Source of the DNA: Nocardioides sp. Arc9.136
Lineage (GTDB): Bacteria; Actinomycetota; Actinomycetes; Propionibacteriales; Nocardioidaceae
Length of the DNA: 64,000 nucleotides
Reading direction: 5' to 3'
Assembly (NCBI RefSeq): GCF_030506255.1
Contig: NZ_CP113431.1
Coordinates: 3,111,001-3,175,000 of the forward strand
Position numbers and translations under genes: made by a program. Shown here one piece after another: positions 61,458 to 64,000 of the stretch. Position 1 is the stretch's first letter; each line of letters starts with the position of its first letter. A model generated the notes under the pieces. It had not been told where the DNA came from. It saw nothing but the letters and a program-made list of their open reading frames with translations, and did no database searches.

Positions 61458-62720
61458 ATGACCAGCCGGTACGCCGACCTCTCGCGCGCCCAGCTCGCGA
61501 CGCTCGTGCGCGAGCTGCTGCTGATCGGCCAGCTCATCGACCGCTCGGGCATGGCGTGGTGCATCGCCGCGTTCGGCCGCGAGGAGATGGCCCAGATCGC
61601 CATCGAGGAGTGGGCGGCGTCCTCGCCGGTCTACACCCGCCGGATGCAGCGGGCGCTGGGGTACGCCGCGGAGCCCGGCGAGGGCGACGTCGTGACGATC
61701 TTCAAGGGCCTGCAGCTCGACATCGGCGCTCCCCCGCAGTTCATGGACTTCCGCTACACCGTCCACGACCGGTGGCACGGCGAGTTCCACCTCGACCACT
61801 GCGGCGCGCTGATGGACGTCGAGCCGATGGGCCCCGACTACGTCCGCTCGATGTGCCACACGATCGAGGACCCGACCTTCGACGCCACCGCCGTCGCGAC
61901 GAATCCGCAGGCGCAGGTGCGACCGGTCCACCGGCCCCCGCGGGTCCCCGCCGGCCGCACCCCGCACTGCGCCTGGACGGTGCGGATCGACGCGTCGTAC
62001 CCGCCGGTCGAGGGCATTCCCGCCCTCGCCCTCGTCGAGCGCTCCCGCGCGGCCACCACGGAGCTGGACCCGGTGGACCCCCTCGACGAGGGGGCGGCCG
62101 ACTACGCCGGGCCGCTGCTCGACGACCTCGACCTCACCGCCTTCAGCCGCTCCGCGCTGGTGCGGATCGCCGACGAGGTCTGCCTGCAGATGCACCTGCT
62201 GAACCTCGCGTTCCTCCTCGCGCTGCGGGCGCGCACCGGGGACGACGGGGCCGGCGCCGCCCAGCACCGCACCATCGCGACCAAGCAGCTCACCGGCATC
62301 GCCGGTGTCGCCGCGGACCGGATCCGGCGCGCGCTCGACCTGCCCGCCGACGCCGACGGGGCCACCGAGGTGCTCCGGCTGCACCCGCTGCTCAACCCGG
62401 CGGCGTACGTCGAGGCGTCGGTCGGCACCCGGTCGGTCACCGTCGCCCCGTCGGCCGCGCACGCGGACGGCGCGTGGGTCACGCTGGTCGGCCCGGGCAG
62501 CACCGGTCCGCTGCAGGCGGCCGTGCGCGCCGTCAGCCCCTACCTCGACGTCGAGGTCACGGGCACCGCCGAGCACTGGACGGCCACCGTCGTCACCCGC
62601 GAGGAGCCGGCCGAGGAGCCCGACGAGGTCGCGGTGACCCGGATCAGCACGGGCGCCTCCTTCGAGTTCCAGCCGCGGCGCTCGCTGCCGATCACCCCGG
62701 TCCACCCGGCGCACGCGTGA
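61458..62720 (+). CDS. Conserved-type protein of unknown function, 420 aa
   Basis: The protein has a helical head (LSRAQLATLVRELLLIGQLI), a central Cys/His-rich block (EFHLDHCGALMDVEPMG, VRSMCHTIEDPTFDATA, RPVHRPPR, TPHCAWTV, about residues 110-175), and a helical and mixed C-terminal half. The Cys/His block suggests a metal or thiol active site and faintly recalls ATC-hydrolase-like proteins, but I do not assign a family. It is coupled (GTGA) to a thioesterase gene and divergent from fadD. Context suggests a step on a CoA-bound lipid. Confidence 0.8.
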   Translation: MTSRYADLSRAQLATLVRELLLIGQLIDRSGMAWCIAAFGREEMAQIAIEEWAASSPVYTRRMQRALGYAAEPGEGDVVTIFKGLQLDIGAPPQFMDFRYTVHDRWHGEFHLDHCGALMDVEPMGPDYVRSMCHTIEDPTFDATAVATNPQAQVRPVHRPPRVPAGRTPHCAWTVRIDASYPPVEGIPALALVERSRAATTELDPVDPLDEGAADYAGPLLDDLDLTAFSRSALVRIADEVCLQMHLLNLAFLLALRARTGDDGAGAAQHRTIATKQLTGIAGVAADRIRRALDLPADADGATEVLRLHPLLNPAAYVEASVGTRSVTVAPSAAHADGAWVTLVGPGSTGPLQAAVRAVSPYLDVEVTGTAEHWTATVVTREEPAEEPDEVAVTRISTGASFEFQPRRSLPITPVHPAHA

Positions 62721-63343
62721 GCCACCCGGTCTTCGTCCACGAGGACGTCCCCACCGCCGAGGTCGACCGGCTCGAGGCGCTGCACCGGCCGCTCGCCGAC
62801 AGCGTCCGCGAGCTCGTCGACGCCACTATCCGCACCACCGTCGACGACGAGGAGGTGCACGCGGTCCGCGCGGAGGTCGACGCCCTCGTCGCCCGGTTGC
62901 GCGCCCGCCAGCTCGACGGCCCCGCCGGCGTCCGCTACAACTCCGAGGCCCGCAGCTGGAGCTGGGGCAACGCCGTGGTCGGCCAGCGCAACGCGGTCGC
63001 GCCGCCGCTGCGGGTCGTCCACGAGCCCGACGGGCTGGCCCACGCCGAGACCGTGCTCGGCGCGGCGTACGAGGGACCGCCCGGCATGGTCCACGGCGGC
63101 GTCGCCGCGATGCTGCTCGACCACGTCATGGGCGAGACGGCGAGCGCGTCCAAGCGGGTGACCTTCACCGGGACGCTCACCATGCGCTACGTCCGGAGCA
63201 CGCCGCTCGGGCCGGTGCGGATCGAGAGCCGCATCGCCCGCGAGGAGGGACGCAAGGTGTTCGTCGTCGCGACGATCGGCGACCCCGACGGGGTGACCGT
63301 CGAGGCCGACGGCGTCTTCATCGTCCCCCGCTGGGCCACCTGA
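62717..63343 (+). CDS. PaaI-type hotdog thioesterase
   Basis: The 208-residue protein has a helical extension (to about 110), then the hotdog core PPGMVHGGVAAMLLDHVMGETASA (about 118-140, HGG motif) and LTMRYVRSTPLGPVRIESRI. It would release a free acid from an acyl-CoA. GTG 62717 overlaps the preceding stop, so the two products are made together. Confidence 0.88.
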   Translation: MSHPVFVHEDVPTAEVDRLEALHRPLADSVRELVDATIRTTVDDEEVHAVRAEVDALVARLRARQLDGPAGVRYNSEARSWSWGNAVVGQRNAVAPPLRVVHEPDGLAHAETVLGAAYEGPPGMVHGGVAAMLLDHVMGETASASKRVTFTGTLTMRYVRSTPLGPVRIESRIAREEGRKVFVVATIGDPDGVTVEADGVFIVPRWAT

Positions 63344-63346
63344 GGC

Positions 63347-64000
63347 TCACCCCCGCAGCGCCTCCTCGACGAGGTCGGGCCGGGCCTCGGCGAGCACCTC
63401 GTCGCGGTCCTCGGCGAGGACGAACCCGGCCGCGACCGCGGCGTCGGTGGCCCGCTCGTACGCCGCGAGGTAGGCGGCCACGTCGGGGTACGCCGCCGCC
63501 AGCCGCTCGGGCTCGACCGGCAGCGTGCTGCCGAACAGCTCGCAGATGACCGGCGCGCCCGGCTCGGTGTCGCCGGAGAGCACCTCCAGGGCCGCGTCGA
63601 CCGCGGGCGTGCGGACCCCGCCGCGGGCGTTGCCGACCTCGTCGGTCACGAACCGGCCGTCCTCGACCTCGAGCCGCTCGGCCGCGGGTGCGGCCGGTCC
63701 GCCGCGCGCCCACGCCTCGAGGTGCCGGACGGCCGCGCGGACGACGTAGGCCTGCTGGCCGCGGTTCACCGGCCGCGGGCAGGCGAGGTACTGCTCGAAG
63801 TCGCCGATCTGGAACTTGTCGGCGTGCGCGGTGCCCGCGACCTCCCACAGCCGCACGCGGTCGGCGTCCGGCTGCCGCGCGGGCAGGTAGGCCAGGCGGC
63901 CGGTCAGGTCGGTCTCGGTCTGCACCATGACGACCGGCACGTCGAGGTCGTCGCGGACGCGCACCGGCGGGTCGCAGCGGAAGACGCCGATGTCCACCGC
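63347..64000 (-). CDS. Alpha/beta-hydrolase-domain protein, C-terminal part
   Basis: The frame runs off the right edge; at least 217 codons are visible. It contains VPVVMVQTETDLTG, RLWEVAGTAHADKFQIGDFEQYL and GNARGGVRTPAVDAAL. This matches the C-terminal half of large alpha/beta hydrolase domain proteins (Abhydrolase_10-like), with the acid and the His (in TAHAD) of the triad. It converges on the thioesterase, 3 bp apart. The N-terminus is missing. Confidence 0.8.
   Translation of the reverse strand, partial: AVDIGVFRCDPPVRVRDDLDVPVVMVQTETDLTGRLAYLPARQPDADRVRLWEVAGTAHADKFQIGDFEQYLACPRPVNRGQQAYVVRAAVRHLEAWARGGPAAPAAERLEVEDGRFVTDEVGNARGGVRTPAVDAALEVLSGDTEPGAPVICELFGSTLPVEPERLAAAYPDVAAYLAAYERATDAAVAAGFVLAEDRDEVLAEARPDLVEEALRG

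Overview
The window is one stretch of very GC-rich DNA (third codon positions almost always G or C). It carries whiB, mycothiol-type sigR/rsrA, F420-dependent enzymes, Ni-superoxide dismutase, many GTG starts and many leaderless promoters. This is an actinobacterial chromosome, most likely a nocardioid (Nocardioides-like, Propionibacteriales). That placement is inference from gene content and repeat style, not from a marker gene. No rRNA, tRNA, insertion sequence, phage or CRISPR array is visible.

Bases 1-31300 are mostly core genome. They hold a DesA3-type acyl desaturase with its ferredoxin reductase and a divergent TetR regulator, malic enzyme, sodN with its maturation protease, an anti-sigma/SigF-type pair, whiB1 back to back with pdtaS, a TPP enzyme, a 24-residue ribosomal protein bL37, sigR-rsrA, the SRAP DNA-repair protein, aroA, rsgA, a HisN-like phosphatase, a MerR-DICT regulator with a striking palindrome cluster upstream, FKBP, and a secreted metalloprotease. 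The set whiB1-pdtaS-rsrA-sigR-SRAP-aroA-rsgA-desA3-reductase has the same neighbours as Mycobacterium tuberculosis Rv3219-Rv3230c, with local insertions and rearrangement.

Bases 31400-44700 hold small envelope and metal-binding proteins, then two lipid- or steroid-type oxidation modules. The first is a CYP136-like P450 with an aldehyde dehydrogenase, an SDR and a TetR regulator, tied together by a TGACAGG-N4-CCTGTCA operator. The second is a tightly overlapping operon of a cholesterol-oxidase-like GMC enzyme, two SDRs, an F420 enzyme and an APH-like kinase. A DUF1905 gene broken by an in-frame stop lies between them.

Bases 44500-49500 are an accessory patch: an immunity-like membrane protein, a NERD nuclease-like protein, peptidase E and a frameshifted SNF2-type helicase.

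Bases 49600-58730 carry an eleven-gene, end-to-end overlapping cluster that reproduces the mycobacterial CYP51 locus (Rv0763c-Rv0771): TetR, CYP123-like P450, SDR, CYP51, His-containing ferredoxin, an NTF2-like protein, aldehyde dehydrogenase, SDR, a beta-hydroxyacid dehydrogenase, a carboxymuconolactone decarboxylase-like protein and an unknown protein. A 0.9-kb array of inverted repeats separates it from a FadD17-like acyl-CoA ligase. That ligase is divergent from an unknown protein, a thioesterase and (opposite strand) a truncated alpha/beta hydrolase. A 15-bp palindrome core placed over a TTGACA -35 box occurs both before the GMC operon and before the unknown protein at 61458. Steroid-type (KstR-like) boxes precede the TetR/CYP51 operon and the ligase. 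Together these suggest a dispersed sterol-like catabolic regulon.
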